DNA of 64,000 nt from Streptomyces diastatochromogenes (GTDB lineage Bacteria; Actinomycetota; Actinomycetes; Streptomycetales; Streptomycetaceae), in contig NZ_MCGQ01000027.1 in NCBI RefSeq assembly GCF_002242805.1, forward strand, positions 113,079 through 177,078, written 5' to 3'. Positions 15,590 through 26,615 of the stretch are shown in pieces (the first letter of the stretch is position 1; every line of letters starts with the position of its first letter). Below the pieces are notes generated by a model. It did no database searches and was not told the DNA's origin. It saw only the letters and a program-made list of their open reading frames with translations. The position numbers were made by a program, and so were the translations under genes.

Positions 15590-16753
15590 ATGACAACGGC
15601 GACGACCCGGGCGAACCGGACGCCGCCCGCACGAACCGACTCGGCCTCGGGCTCGGGCTCGGCGAGATCCTCCCCGCCCGCCGCCATGTCCTCCCTGCCG
15701 TCCCTCACCGGGCTGCGGTGGGTCGCGGCGCTGCTGGTGTTCGGGCTGCACGTGAACAACTTCGGCTACTTCGGAGGCGGCGCCGGTCGCATCGTGACCT
15801 GGGCGTTCGGTGCCGGCGCCACCGGTGTGTCGTTCTTCTTCGTGCTGTCCGGTTTTGTACTCACGTGGTCCGCGCGGCCGCGTGACCGTGCGCTCGCCTT
15901 CTGGCGGCGCCGCATCGCGCGGGTCTACCCGGTGCACCTGGTCACCTTGGCCGTGGCGCTGGTCATGACGTACACGCTGGCCCATCAGGCGAAGCCGACG
16001 CCCTCGCAGGCGCTGGCCAACGTCCTGCTGCTGCACTCCTGGTGGCGCCCCTGGTGGCAGACGCTGAACCCGGTCAGCTGGTCGCTGGCCTGCGAGGCGT
16101 TCTTCTACGCCGCCTTCCCGCTGCTGATCCTGCTGCTGCGCCGGCTCGGCGCGCGCGGCGCGACGGCGCTGGGCGGGCTGTCGGTCGTGGCGGTACTGGT
16201 CCTGGCCTGGGCGGACGCACACCACTGGATGGCCGAGTCGATCTACTCCCTGCCCGCCGCCCGCCTGCCGGAGTTCGTCCTGGGCGCCGTCACGGCCCGG
16301 CTGGTGCTGCTCGGACGCTGGCGCGGGCCCGGTCTGGAGGCCTCGCTCGCTCTCGCGATCATCGGGTACTTCCTGGTCCCGCAGGTCACGCCAGGCTACT
16401 CCGCCACGGTCTGCACCATCGCCGGGTTCACCCTGCTCATCCCGGCCGCGGCGGTCGCGGATGTGCACGGGCTGCCCTCGCTGTGGCGGCACCGGCGGAT
16501 GGTGCGGCTGGGGGAACTGTCGTTCGCCTTCTACATGATCCACCTGCTGGTCCTGCGCGCGGGCACCAACCTGCTCGGCACGAAGCCGCACTTCGGCTTG
16601 CTGGCCGGTCTCGCGGTCACCACCGTCGCCTTCACCCTCTCCCTCGCGCTGTCCTGGCTCCTGTACGAGGCGGTGGAACGCCCGGCGAGACGCCTGCTGC
16701 TGCGCCGTCGCCGGGTCCGCTCAGCAGCGGGAACCGGTGCCGTCCAGCCGTGA
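15590..16753 (+). CDS. Acyltransferase-3 (OafA/YrhL-type) membrane protein
   Basis: 387 aa, about ten TM helices. Opens SLPSLTGLRWVAALLVFGLHVNNFGYF, the family N-terminus with the catalytic-type His in TM1, then GVSFFFVLSGFVLTW and FWRRRIARVYPVHL (R-x10-type motif of TM3/loop), and closes with LGELSFAFYMIHLLVL. Such proteins move acetyl or other acyl groups from the cytoplasm onto exported glycans or small molecules. ATG 15590 with AGGTGA upstream is preferred to 15506. No linked glycan-synthesis genes indicate the substrate. A bidirectional terminator follows. Confidence 0.85.
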   Translation: MTTATTRANRTPPARTDSASGSGSARSSPPAAMSSLPSLTGLRWVAALLVFGLHVNNFGYFGGGAGRIVTWAFGAGATGVSFFFVLSGFVLTWSARPRDRALAFWRRRIARVYPVHLVTLAVALVMTYTLAHQAKPTPSQALANVLLLHSWWRPWWQTLNPVSWSLACEAFFYAAFPLLILLLRRLGARGATALGGLSVVAVLVLAWADAHHWMAESIYSLPAARLPEFVLGAVTARLVLLGRWRGPGLEASLALAIIGYFLVPQVTPGYSATVCTIAGFTLLIPAAAVADVHGLPSLWRHRRMVRLGELSFAFYMIHLLVLRAGTNLLGTKPHFGLLAGLAVTTVAFTLSLALSWLLYEAVERPARRLLLRRRRVRSAAGTGAVQP

Positions 16754-16798
16754 GACTCAGGCGGCGGTGCGCGAGTGAGCGGGTCGTAGCCCGGACAG

Positions 16799-16835
16799 CC
16801 GTGTGCCGGCCCCTGCGGGAGGGACCGGCACACGG
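16799..16835. terminator. Bidirectional terminator between acyltransferase and chaplin
   Basis: Perfect 11-bp stem CCGTGTGCCGG (16799-16809) with CCGGCACACGG (16825-16835), 15-nt loop, between convergent genes. Confidence 0.75.
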
Positions 16836-16842
16836 GATGGGG

Positions 16843-17082
16843 TCACTTGGTGGCGCAGGAGTTGGCGGCGGCCGGGTTCAGCAGTCCGATGACGTTGATG
16901 CTGTTACCGCACAGGTTGAGGTCGAGGTCGACCGGAATCTGGATGACGTTGCCGGAGACCACGCCCGGGCTGTCGGTGGCGACACCGACCGGGTTCGGGT
17001 CCGCCGCGTGGGCGGCCGTCGTGCCGGCCAGGGCAAGGGCACCCGCGAGAACTGCTGTGGTAGCAAAGCTGCGCATACGCAT
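16843..17082 (-). CDS. Short chaplin
   Basis: 79 aa: signal peptide MRMRSFATTAVLAGALALAG to TAAHA, then one chaplin domain (SPGVVSGNVIQIPVDLDLNL, CGNSINVIGLLNPAAANSC). The two cysteines, the central hydrophobic core and the missing LPXTG sorting signal mark it as a short chaplin of the ChpD-H type, a secreted amphipathic protein that assembles into amyloid-like films on aerial hyphae and spores. ATG 17082 has GTGAGG six bases upstream. It is a lone gene between an acyltransferase and a beta-helix protein. Confidence 0.9.
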   Translation of the reverse strand: MRMRSFATTAVLAGALALAGTTAAHAADPNPVGVATDSPGVVSGNVIQIPVDLDLNLCGNSINVIGLLNPAAANSCATK

Positions 17083-17166
17083 GAGTTGCCTCACTGCTTG
17101 ACGTAGGGACCCTTCCATGAGAGCGGCACCGGGAGTCGGCCGCCTCCTCTGGTACGCCGATCGGGA

Positions 17167-19707
<2,541 letters not shown>

Positions 19708-19796
19708 GGGGCGGCTCCGTAAGCTTCGAGGCTTAGTTCAGGTTTTGATTTAAGTGGTGAGCCAAGCGCGCGACAAGCCTTCGGAATCCGAATCCT

Positions 19797-20612
19797 TCAA
19801 CTTTCGTGTGACGCCTGTCCGTTGACCATGTTCAGCAGGGCGGCGTGCGTCTCGGCGTCGGCCGCCGCGATCAGCCCGCCCGCGCCGGTGTACACGGGCT
19901 CACCGTGGAGGTCGGTGACCGTGCAGCCGGCGGCCCGGCACAGGGCGATGCCGGCGGCGAAGTGCACGCTGTCGCGCAGGTCGCCGTCGGTGACGTACGC
20001 GGCGCGGCGGCCGGCGGCCACCCAGGCGACCGCGACCGTCGTGGAGACCACCCGCGGCCGGAACAGCCGTATGAACTCCGGGTCGGCGAGGAGCCGGACC
20101 GCCCGGAAGCCGGGGGCGTTGGGGAACGGCGGGTCGAGGTTGACGTCCACCAGCCGGGATTCGGGCGAGGGCGCCAACTCCTCGTCCCCGCCGTCGCGTC
20201 GGACGCGGGCTCGGTGCCCGTCGGTCCAGAACACCTCGCCGCTGAACGGGTCGGCCGTCGCGGCCGCCGTGATCCCGTCGTCCACCCGCAGGGCCACGTT
20301 CACCCCCACCAGCATGTTCCGCACCGCGTAGTTGAGGGTGCCGCACAGCGGGTCGACCAGCCAGCGGCGCCGTGCTGCCACGGCGCCGCTGCTTCCGCTC
20401 TCCTCACCCGTCACGGCGTCGCCGGGCCGGGCGGCGCGCAGTACGTCGACGATGCTCTTCTCGGCCGCGAGGTCCGCCTCCGTCGCGAAGTCACCGGCGG
20501 ACTTGTCGAAGCGGGCCAGCCGTCCGCCGTACATCTCGCGGACCACGGCCGCGCCCGCCTGTGCCGCCGTGAGGGCGAGTCGGGCGTCCGACGCCGAGTT
20601 GATCATCCCCAT
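19797..20612 (-). CDS. Inositol-monophosphatase-family protein with altered metal site
   Basis: 271 aa, usual length. Recognisable IMPase elements: KSAGDFATEADLAAEK, GEES (69-72) and WLVDPLCGTLNYA. The canonical DPxDGTxNF carries two metal-ligand Asp residues; here the first is D87 and the second is replaced by C90. The late WDxAAG motif reads VHFAAG, so the third metal Asp is replaced by H217. Two of the metal ligands are therefore changed and normal phosphatase activity is doubtful, although Cys and His could bind another metal. I recall related DPLCGT sequences in other Streptomyces, suggesting a distinct subfamily. Standalone gene between two secreted-protein genes. Confidence 0.8.
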   Translation of the reverse strand: MGMINSASDARLALTAAQAGAAVVREMYGGRLARFDKSAGDFATEADLAAEKSIVDVLRAARPGDAVTGEESGSSGAVAARRRWLVDPLCGTLNYAVRNMLVGVNVALRVDDGITAAATADPFSGEVFWTDGHRARVRRDGGDEELAPSPESRLVDVNLDPPFPNAPGFRAVRLLADPEFIRLFRPRVVSTTVAVAWVAAGRRAAYVTDGDLRDSVHFAAGIALCRAAGCTVTDLHGEPVYTGAGGLIAAADAETHAALLNMVNGQASHES

Positions 20613-20637
20613 GCGCGCAGGATAGCCGCGCTCGTGC

Positions 20638-22449
20638 TCAGCTGGTCCGTGCCTGCCCGGTCGGGGTGAGGGACAGGGTCTGCTCGGCCGGGGTGCGGCC
20701 GCCGCCGACGGAACTGCCGCTGGTGTCCGTCCAGTTGCGCGCCGGAGTGGTCTCGGCGCGTCGGCCGGAGGTTCCGGACAGGGCGAGGACGAGGCCGCTG
20801 TAGCGGTTGACCAGACGGTAGCCGCCGTCGCCGGAGGAGCCGTGGATCAGGAACCACTGCTGACCGACGGCCGGCCCGCCGGCCGGTGCCGCGGTGACGG
20901 TCGGCCGGGCGCCCCAGGCACGGCCGGCGGTGGCGGCGGAGTCGACGCCCAGCAGACGGCCGCTCGCGGCGTTGGCGAGGGTGAAGGCGCCGTCGCCGGT
21001 GGCGGTGAAGGTCCACGACTCCCGGGCGGAGCCGGTGGGGGACGCGACGGACGTCGTGGCGGAGCCGCCGGAACTCTGGGCGAGGACCCGGCCCGTGCCG
21101 GCGGTGATCCGGTAGCGGCGGCCGGTGTCCACCGGTGGCACGGCCGGCCGGTCGGAGTCGATGGTGACGTCGACGTACTCGCCGGAGGAGTCGTGGGAGC
21201 AGCCGAAGGAGCAGTACGAGCGGAAGGTCCTGCCGACGACGGTGGAGCTGGTGCGGTTGGCGCTGTCGAGGAACCAGCGGTACCAGGAGGCGTTGGTGTA
21301 GCCGCCGGTGTCCCCGACGAGGTGCCACTTCTGGGTGGTCAGGTCGTCGGTGGCGTAGAGGTACTGCGGTGAGTCGCCGCTCTGGTCGACGGCCTGCGGT
21401 TCGCCGATGTACAGGCCGAGGTAGGCGTCGTAGGCGATGTTCATGACGAACAGCGGCGAGGTCGGGGGCATCTTGCCGGCCGCGATCTGCTGGGCGGCGG
21501 TGCCGGTGTTGGCCGGGTCGTACTCGGCGGAGGCGGGGGTGTAGCCGGTGGGGTGGTCGGCGTCGACGGGGACGATGTCGCTCTCCTTGCCGCCGGTGCC
21601 GGGCTGCGACCACGCGCCGTCGTACCACTTGCGCCAGGAGCCGGGGGCCATCTTCGCGGAGATCGGGGCGCGGGCCACGTGCTCGTAGAACGCCTTCCAG
21701 CCACCGCTCTTGTCGATGATCCGGGAGCCGTAATAGACGTAGAAGTAGCCGGAGGCGGTGTCGACGAAGAGGCGCTGGTCGCCGTCGCCGTAGGAGTACG
21801 TCTGGTTCGGGAAGGCGGTCGTGTCCTGGCGCTCGGTGCTGTACGGGGACGTGAGGACGTGGTCCTTGATGGTCCAGGTGCGGCCGCGGTCGGTGGAGAC
21901 CGCGTAGTCGATGGCGTCGTAGTGCAGCCCGTCGCCGAAGGGCTGCGGGGTGAACTCGTTGTGCACCAGTCCGTACCAGGCACCGGTGTCGGGGTCGATC
22001 CATACCCCGGACAGGTCGCAGTAGTTCTTCTGGGCGTAGCCGGAGCCGCTCGGGGCGTACGTCGCCTCGCGGCCGGTCGGGCTGTTGTTGCACCGCCAGG
22101 TGGTGTCGTCGTTGCGGTCGGCGGAGTTGGCGGGGTTGACCGCCTTGCTCAGCGTCTTGTCGAAGGCCGCGGAGTCGAAGTCCCTGCCGGTGTAGAAGTC
22201 CCAGGTACGCGGGTCCTTGGCGCCGTAGAGGGCGGCGGACTGCTGGTAGTGGAAGGTGCCGTCCTTGTCGGTGTACGGGGTGGCGGGGGTGTCCGTGGGG
22301 TGGGTGAACGGCACCGGGGTCCCGACGCTCACGCGGTAGGTCGCGTCGGCGGACGGGGGCGCGGCGGACGCCGGGGCCGGTGTGCCGCCGCCCAGGGCCA
22401 GGGCGGCGGCCGCGGCCAGGGCGCCGCCTGCTCTGCTCAACAGTCGCAC
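20638..22449 (-). CDS. Secreted propeller-like protein with C-terminal ricin-type lectin domain
   Basis: 603 aa from GTG 22449, which has AAGGAG five bases upstream. Signal peptide LLSRAGGALAAAAALALGGG to ASA. The large middle region has Asp-box-like repeats of the sialidase/GH43 kind (YAVSTDRGRTWTIKDHVL, YLYATDDLTTQKWHLVGD), consistent with a five- or six-bladed beta-propeller. Residues about 460-600 form a ricin-B-like beta-trefoil (RYRITAGTGRVLAQSSGG, LANAASGRLLGVDS, QQWFLIHGSSGDGGYRLVNRYSGLVLAL). Likely an extracellular glycan-binding hydrolase; activity not identifiable. Cysteines CNN...YC and CSFGC suggest disulfides. Confidence 0.65.
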   Translation of the reverse strand: MRLLSRAGGALAAAAALALGGGTPAPASAAPPSADATYRVSVGTPVPFTHPTDTPATPYTDKDGTFHYQQSAALYGAKDPRTWDFYTGRDFDSAAFDKTLSKAVNPANSADRNDDTTWRCNNSPTGREATYAPSGSGYAQKNYCDLSGVWIDPDTGAWYGLVHNEFTPQPFGDGLHYDAIDYAVSTDRGRTWTIKDHVLTSPYSTERQDTTAFPNQTYSYGDGDQRLFVDTASGYFYVYYGSRIIDKSGGWKAFYEHVARAPISAKMAPGSWRKWYDGAWSQPGTGGKESDIVPVDADHPTGYTPASAEYDPANTGTAAQQIAAGKMPPTSPLFVMNIAYDAYLGLYIGEPQAVDQSGDSPQYLYATDDLTTQKWHLVGDTGGYTNASWYRWFLDSANRTSSTVVGRTFRSYCSFGCSHDSSGEYVDVTIDSDRPAVPPVDTGRRYRITAGTGRVLAQSSGGSATTSVASPTGSARESWTFTATGDGAFTLANAASGRLLGVDSAATAGRAWGARPTVTAAPAGGPAVGQQWFLIHGSSGDGGYRLVNRYSGLVLALSGTSGRRAETTPARNWTDTSGSSVGGGRTPAEQTLSLTPTGQARTS

Positions 22450-22562
22450 GGGTGCTCCTTGTTGCCGAAGGGCCGGTTGCACCGGAACGATCCGGGCCCG
22501 GCGGTTGCTCCGGCAATGGACTCCCGTGCTCCGCCTCTTGCACTTTCCCGGCGGGGTGCCGT

Positions 22563-23738
22563 TCAGCGCACGCCGTCCGCGCCGGCCGGGAGCGGTGTCT
22601 CCCAGGCCAGTTGGCGGATCAGCGCGTCATCGACACGAGAGGCGCCGGGAGCCGCGGAGCCATCGCGTGCGGGGGTGTGGGTGCCGCGGGAGATGCCGCC
22701 GCTGACGGTGATGTTGTGCTCGACGCGCGGGCGGCGGTGCTGCTCGTAGACGGCGAACGCGGTGCCCGGGTCGGGGGTGTCGCGCAGGGCCTTGGCGAGG
22801 ACGACGGCGTCCTCCAGCGCCATCGAGGCGCCCTGTCCGGTGGCCGGGGAGGCCGCGTGGGCCGCGTCGCCGATGAGGAGGACGCGGCCCACATGCCAGG
22901 GGGTGCCGAGCGGCATCTCGGCGGCGTCGACGACCATGATGCGGTCGGCGCAGGCCGCGACGATGTCGCCGGCGGGGGTGGCGTCCCTGCGCAGGACGGG
23001 GAGCAGTTCCTCGCGCCGGTCGGCGGCCGTGCGGTGCGCGGGCCCGCCGGTGGGCAGCGGGTCGCCGGCGACCCGGGCGAACCAGTACGTCTCCCCCGTC
23101 GGCGAGACCGTGTACCCGAAGGCGGATTCGCTGCCGCGCACCATGGTGATGGCTCCGGTGTCGTCGGCCGCGGGGGTGCCGTCCGTGTAGCCGTAGAAGA
23201 CGCGCTGGCCCGCGTACCGGGGCTGCGCCGCGAGGGCGGCGACCTGCCGGCGCACGGCGGAGTTGAGGCCGTCGGCGCCGATCAGCAGGTCTCCGGTGGC
23301 GGTGCCGCCGTCGGCGAAGTGGGCGGTGACGCCGTCGGGGCGGTCGTCCACGGACACCAGGCGGGTGCCGTGGCGCAGGGCCATGCCGCGCCGGGCCGCC
23401 TCGGTCTGCAGGGCCGCGTTCAGCTCGCCGCGCCGCAGGCAGCGGTAGCGCAGGGCGGGGTCGTGCGCCCCGGCGAGCGGGGCGCGCGTCACCTCCGTGC
23501 CCCCGCTGTCGAGCAGGCGCAGGGAAGTCAGCGGAAAACCGACGGCGGTGACGGCGTCCGTGGCGTCGAGCTGGGCCAGGGCGCGCATGCCGTTCGTCGC
23601 CAGGGTCAGGAAGGCGCCGATGTCCTCGGCGGTGTCGGGGTGTGCCTCGAAGAGGGCGACGTCGTGTCCGGCCTTGTGCAGGCCCAGCGCGGCCGCCGTG
23701 CCCGCGATGCCACCGCCGATCACCAGTATGCGTGCCAT
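22563..23738 (-). CDS. FAD-dependent monooxygenase (PHBH family)
   Basis: 391 aa. N-terminal FAD Rossmann motif ILVIGGGIAGTAAALGLHKAGHDVALFE, the middle DG motif GDLLIGADGLNSAVRR and the C-terminal FAD motif VLLIGDAAHAASPATGQGASMALEDAVVLA place it in the aromatic hydroxylase-like class A flavin monooxygenases. NAD(P)H-dependent hydroxylation of an aromatic or polyketide substrate is expected. The start at ATG 23738 follows GGTGGGGTGG. It lies downstream of an SDR gene on the same strand with a 148-bp gap, so separate transcription is possible. Substrate unknown. Confidence 0.88.
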   Translation of the reverse strand: MARILVIGGGIAGTAAALGLHKAGHDVALFEAHPDTAEDIGAFLTLATNGMRALAQLDATDAVTAVGFPLTSLRLLDSGGTEVTRAPLAGAHDPALRYRCLRRGELNAALQTEAARRGMALRHGTRLVSVDDRPDGVTAHFADGGTATGDLLIGADGLNSAVRRQVAALAAQPRYAGQRVFYGYTDGTPAADDTGAITMVRGSESAFGYTVSPTGETYWFARVAGDPLPTGGPAHRTAADRREELLPVLRRDATPAGDIVAACADRIMVVDAAEMPLGTPWHVGRVLLIGDAAHAASPATGQGASMALEDAVVLAKALRDTPDPGTAFAVYEQHRRPRVEHNITVSGGISRGTHTPARDGSAAPGASRVDDALIRQLAWETPLPAGADGVR

Positions 23739-23886
23739 CGGATCCACCCCACCGTCCCGTTCGGGTACCTCGGCCGGTGGCACAGGTACGCCATGAACGG
23801 CGTGCGGGCAAGAACGCGGTGTCACATCCGGTCGCGCCCGCAGGCCTGGCCCGCGCCACGCCCCTGGACCCGACCGGACTCCGGGC

Positions 23887-24588
23887 TCACTGGGCGAGCT
23901 GCTGGTACATCGCCGTGAGGTCCTGCGAGAGGACCGACTTGACCCAGCGGGTGGTGTCGTCGCCGAGCACCTCGTACGCCCCGGACTCGATGCCGTCGAG
24001 GGCGGCCACGGCGATGTCGTGGGCACTGGCCTTCGGGGCGTCGAGCCCGGACGTCATGTCGGTGTCGACGTACGCCATGTGAAGGCCCGTCACCTGGATG
24101 CCGCGGGACCGGAGTTCCAGGCGCAGGCTGTTGGTCTGCGACCACAGGGCGGCCTTGGTGGAGCTGTAGCTGCTGCCGTCGGCGAGCCAGGACAGGGCGG
24201 AGTGGACGTTGAGGATGTGGCCGCCGCCGTTGCGCTCGATGACCGGCACGAAGGCGCGGGTGAGGAGCAGCGGGCCGTAGTAGTTGATCTCGAACTCGCG
24301 GCGGACGTCCTCCAGCGGCGAGCTGAGCACACGGGCGCCGGTCGAGGCTCCGGCGTTGTTGATCAGCACGGTCACGTCCGGCGCCTGCTCGGCCAGGGCC
24401 GCCACCGAGGCGGGGTCGGTGACCTCCAGGTGCAGCGGGACGGCGTCGGGGTGGGTGACGGTGCGCGGGTCGCGGGCGGTGGCGTACACCTTCCCGGCTC
24501 CCCGCGTGTACAGCTCCTCGACGAGGGCCTTCCCGATGCCCCGGCTGCCACCGGTGACGAGGACGACGGAGTTCTTGAGTGCGGTCAT
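23887..24588 (-). CDS. Short-chain dehydrogenase/reductase under a TetR-type operator
   Basis: 233 aa, classical SDR: NAD(P) loop VTGGSRGIGKAL, NNAGAS, catalytic Ser in VHSALSW and YSSTK. The promoter contains two copies of AAACCGATCGGTTT (24607-24645), so transcription is almost certainly shut off by a TetR-family repressor and induced by its ligand; the repressor gene is not in the window. Substrate unknown; similar SDR genes usually sit next to their TetR gene. Confidence 0.9.
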   Translation of the reverse strand: MTALKNSVVLVTGGSRGIGKALVEELYTRGAGKVYATARDPRTVTHPDAVPLHLEVTDPASVAALAEQAPDVTVLINNAGASTGARVLSSPLEDVRREFEINYYGPLLLTRAFVPVIERNGGGHILNVHSALSWLADGSSYSSTKAALWSQTNSLRLELRSRGIQVTGLHMAYVDTDMTSGLDAPKASAHDIAVAALDGIESGAYEVLGDDTTRWVKSVLSQDLTAMYQQLAQ

Positions 24589-24606
24589 GGCAGTCTCCAG
24601 ACAGGT

Positions 24607-24655
24607 GAAACCGATCGGTTTCCACCATCGTAAACCGATCGGTTTCCCGACTCAA
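24607..24655 (-). promoter_or_regulatory. Promoter with two TetR-type palindromic operators
   Basis: On the minus strand: -35 TTGAGT (24655-24650), 17-bp spacer, -10 TACGAT (24632-24627). Palindrome AAACCGATCGGTTT at 24632-24645 lies exactly between -35 and -10; a second, longer copy GAAACCGATCGGTTTC at 24607-24622 covers the start point. Centres are 24 bp apart. Occupancy of both would block RNA polymerase completely. Confidence 0.8.
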
Positions 24656-24666
24656 GGCGGGGTGCC

Positions 24667-25545
24667 TCAGGGGTGCGCGGTGGGCGGCTCGCGCACGGTC
24701 CGCTCCTGGGTCAGGTCCGCGAGGAGCCGGGCTACGGTCACCGTCGGGTCGTCCTTGTGGGCGTGCCAGCGATCGAAGGTCTCGGCCGCCGCGTCGGCGA
24801 AGGTGCCGGGCAGTCCGGTGTCCCGCCAGGCCCGGGCGATCTCCCGCATCTCCGGCTCCCAGCGCCAGGCGCGCGGCCCGGAACTCGCCAGCTGTTCCGG
24901 CCGCGCCAGCGGGGTGCCGGGCAGCAGGTGGGCCGCCAGGTCCAGCAGGTCGTCCAGCACGCCGTGGCCGTCGGCGAGGGCGAGGGCCTGGGCGGCCAGG
25001 GCGTACGAGATCTTGTTGTAGGCGGCGAAGGCCAGTTTGAGCGCGGACGCCCGCCCGAGGGGCCCGTCCAGCGCGACCGGGGTGAGCAGGGTGCCGGCGA
25101 ACAGCGCCGAGACCTCCTCGACGGCTGCCGCGTCTCCCGAGAGATAGAGCCTGGTCAGTGCTGCCGCGCGGGGAGGCGGGCCGGTGATTCCGCCGTCCAC
25201 CACGGTGACCGCGCCGCCCTGGAAGAGGGCGCCGATCTCCGCCGTCGCCCCAGGGCTGATCGCGTTGGCGTCGACGTAGATCCCGCGAAATCCGGTGGCC
25301 GCGATCTGCCGGGCCACGTCGAGCGCGGCGGCGGGCGGGCACACGCTCAGGACGACGTCACACGTCCCCGCCAGCTCCGCCAGGTCGGCGGCGGGGCGCA
25401 GCCCGGCCTCGGCGGCCCGCTCCCGGGTGGCCGCCGAGCGCCCTTCCGGCACCCACCACACCCTTGCTCCCGCCATCACGGCCTGCGCCGCCACGCCCGC
25501 GCCCATGGCACCGGGGTGCACGATTCCCACGTCTCGCCCAGTCAT
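24667..25545 (-). CDS. Beta-hydroxyacid-dehydrogenase-like NAD(P)-binding protein
   Basis: 292 aa. N-terminal Rossmann fold of the 6-phosphogluconate/3-hydroxyisobutyrate dehydrogenase type (VGIVHPGAMGAGVAAQAVMAGARVWW; the usual GxGxMG reads HPGAMG), then VDANAISPGATAEI and DGGITGPPP corresponding to the substrate motif. The helical C-terminal part has LKLAFAAYNKISYALAAQALAL, where K is in the catalytic lysine position, and resembles DUF1932. Reduction or oxidation of a small hydroxy acid is likely. Immediately upstream of the SDR promoter but apparently transcribed separately. Confidence 0.8.
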   Translation of the reverse strand: MTGRDVGIVHPGAMGAGVAAQAVMAGARVWWVPEGRSAATRERAAEAGLRPAADLAELAGTCDVVLSVCPPAAALDVARQIAATGFRGIYVDANAISPGATAEIGALFQGGAVTVVDGGITGPPPRAAALTRLYLSGDAAAVEEVSALFAGTLLTPVALDGPLGRASALKLAFAAYNKISYALAAQALALADGHGVLDDLLDLAAHLLPGTPLARPEQLASSGPRAWRWEPEMREIARAWRDTGLPGTFADAAAETFDRWHAHKDDPTVTVARLLADLTQERTVREPPTAHP

Positions 25546-25649
25546 GCCGGGACCCTAACGCCGCGCCGGCGCCTCGCCCTTCTCCGAAGGCCGCCGAAAA
25601 CCGCTGCCCGTATGTAGCGATCATGACAATCGCGGGTACGCATGCCCGT

Positions 25650-26615
25650 ATGCCGTTACGTCGATCACGATCGGGACGAACCAGGTTCGCGGCGGTCATC
25701 GCCGCCGTGGCACTCATCCTCGTGGGCTGTCAGAACGGAAGCTCCTCCTCCGACCACGGGCGGCAGGAGCTGACCGTGGCGGCGCTGCCGCTCACCGACT
25801 CGGCGGCCCTCTATCTCGCCCGGGACCGGGGACTGTTCGCCAAGGAGGGCCTGGACGTGCGCATCCGGCCCGTGCAGCAGAGCATCCAGGCGCTGCCCGC
25901 GCTGATCAAGGGCCAGGTGAGCGTGATCGCGAGCGCGAACTACGTCACCTACCTCCAGGCGTACGAGAAGGGCACCCTGGACCTGCGCATCCTCGCCGAG
26001 GGCGTCCGGATCGCCCCGCACATGATGGACGTCCTGGTGCCCAAGGACTCCGCCATCAGGACTCCGGCGGACCTCGCGGGCAAGAAGGTCGCCGTCGCCG
26101 TGCTCAACAACATCCAGTCGCTCACCCTGAACGCGATCCTCGACGCCAAGGGTGCCGGCCGGCCCGTGTACCGACAGATCCTCTTCCCGCAGATGGGCCC
26201 CGCTCTGGAACGGGGCCAGGTGGACGCCGTGCACGCCGTCGAGCCCTTCGACAGCGCGATCCGGGGCGAGTTGGGCGCCCGGGTGCTCCTGGACGGCGAC
26301 TCACCGCCCGTGCAGGGCCTGCCCGCCAGCGGGTACATCACCACGCGCGACTTCGTGCAGAAGCACCCGAAGGCGGCGGCGGGCTTCCGGCGCGCCATCG
26401 AGGCGGCCTCGAAGATCGCCGCCCAGGACCCGGGTGCCGTACGCGCGGAGCTGCCGAAGTACACCAAGGTGACCGCGGACCAGGCCAAGGCGATCCACCT
26501 GCCCACGTATCCGGCGACCGCCGACCCCGCACAGCTGCGCCGGCTCGTCCGGCTCATGCGTGACCAGGGCCTGCTGGAGAAGGACCTCGACCCGGCGCCC
26601 CTGCTGGCCCGATGA
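25650..26615 (+). CDS. ABC-transporter substrate-binding lipoprotein (NMT1/SsuA type)
   Basis: 321 aa from ATG 25650 (25623 is an in-frame alternative; neither has a clear ribosome site). Lipoprotein signal with lipobox LVGC, so the mature protein is anchored by Cys27. The rest is an NMT1/SsuA/TauA-type periplasmic-binding fold (LTVAALPLTDSAALYLARDRGLFAKEGLDVRIRPV, GQVSVIASANYVTYLQAYEKG). First gene of an operon continuing with two permeases, a ThDP decarboxylase and an ATPase with 4-bp overlaps. Such proteins bind nitrate, sulfonates, pyrimidine precursors or aromatic acids; the decarboxylase suggests an aromatic keto acid here (inference). Confidence 0.88.
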   Translation: MPLRRSRSGRTRFAAVIAAVALILVGCQNGSSSSDHGRQELTVAALPLTDSAALYLARDRGLFAKEGLDVRIRPVQQSIQALPALIKGQVSVIASANYVTYLQAYEKGTLDLRILAEGVRIAPHMMDVLVPKDSAIRTPADLAGKKVAVAVLNNIQSLTLNAILDAKGAGRPVYRQILFPQMGPALERGQVDAVHAVEPFDSAIRGELGARVLLDGDSPPVQGLPASGYITTRDFVQKHPKAAAGFRRAIEAASKIAAQDPGAVRAELPKYTKVTADQAKAIHLPTYPATADPAQLRRLVRLMRDQGLLEKDLDPAPLLAR

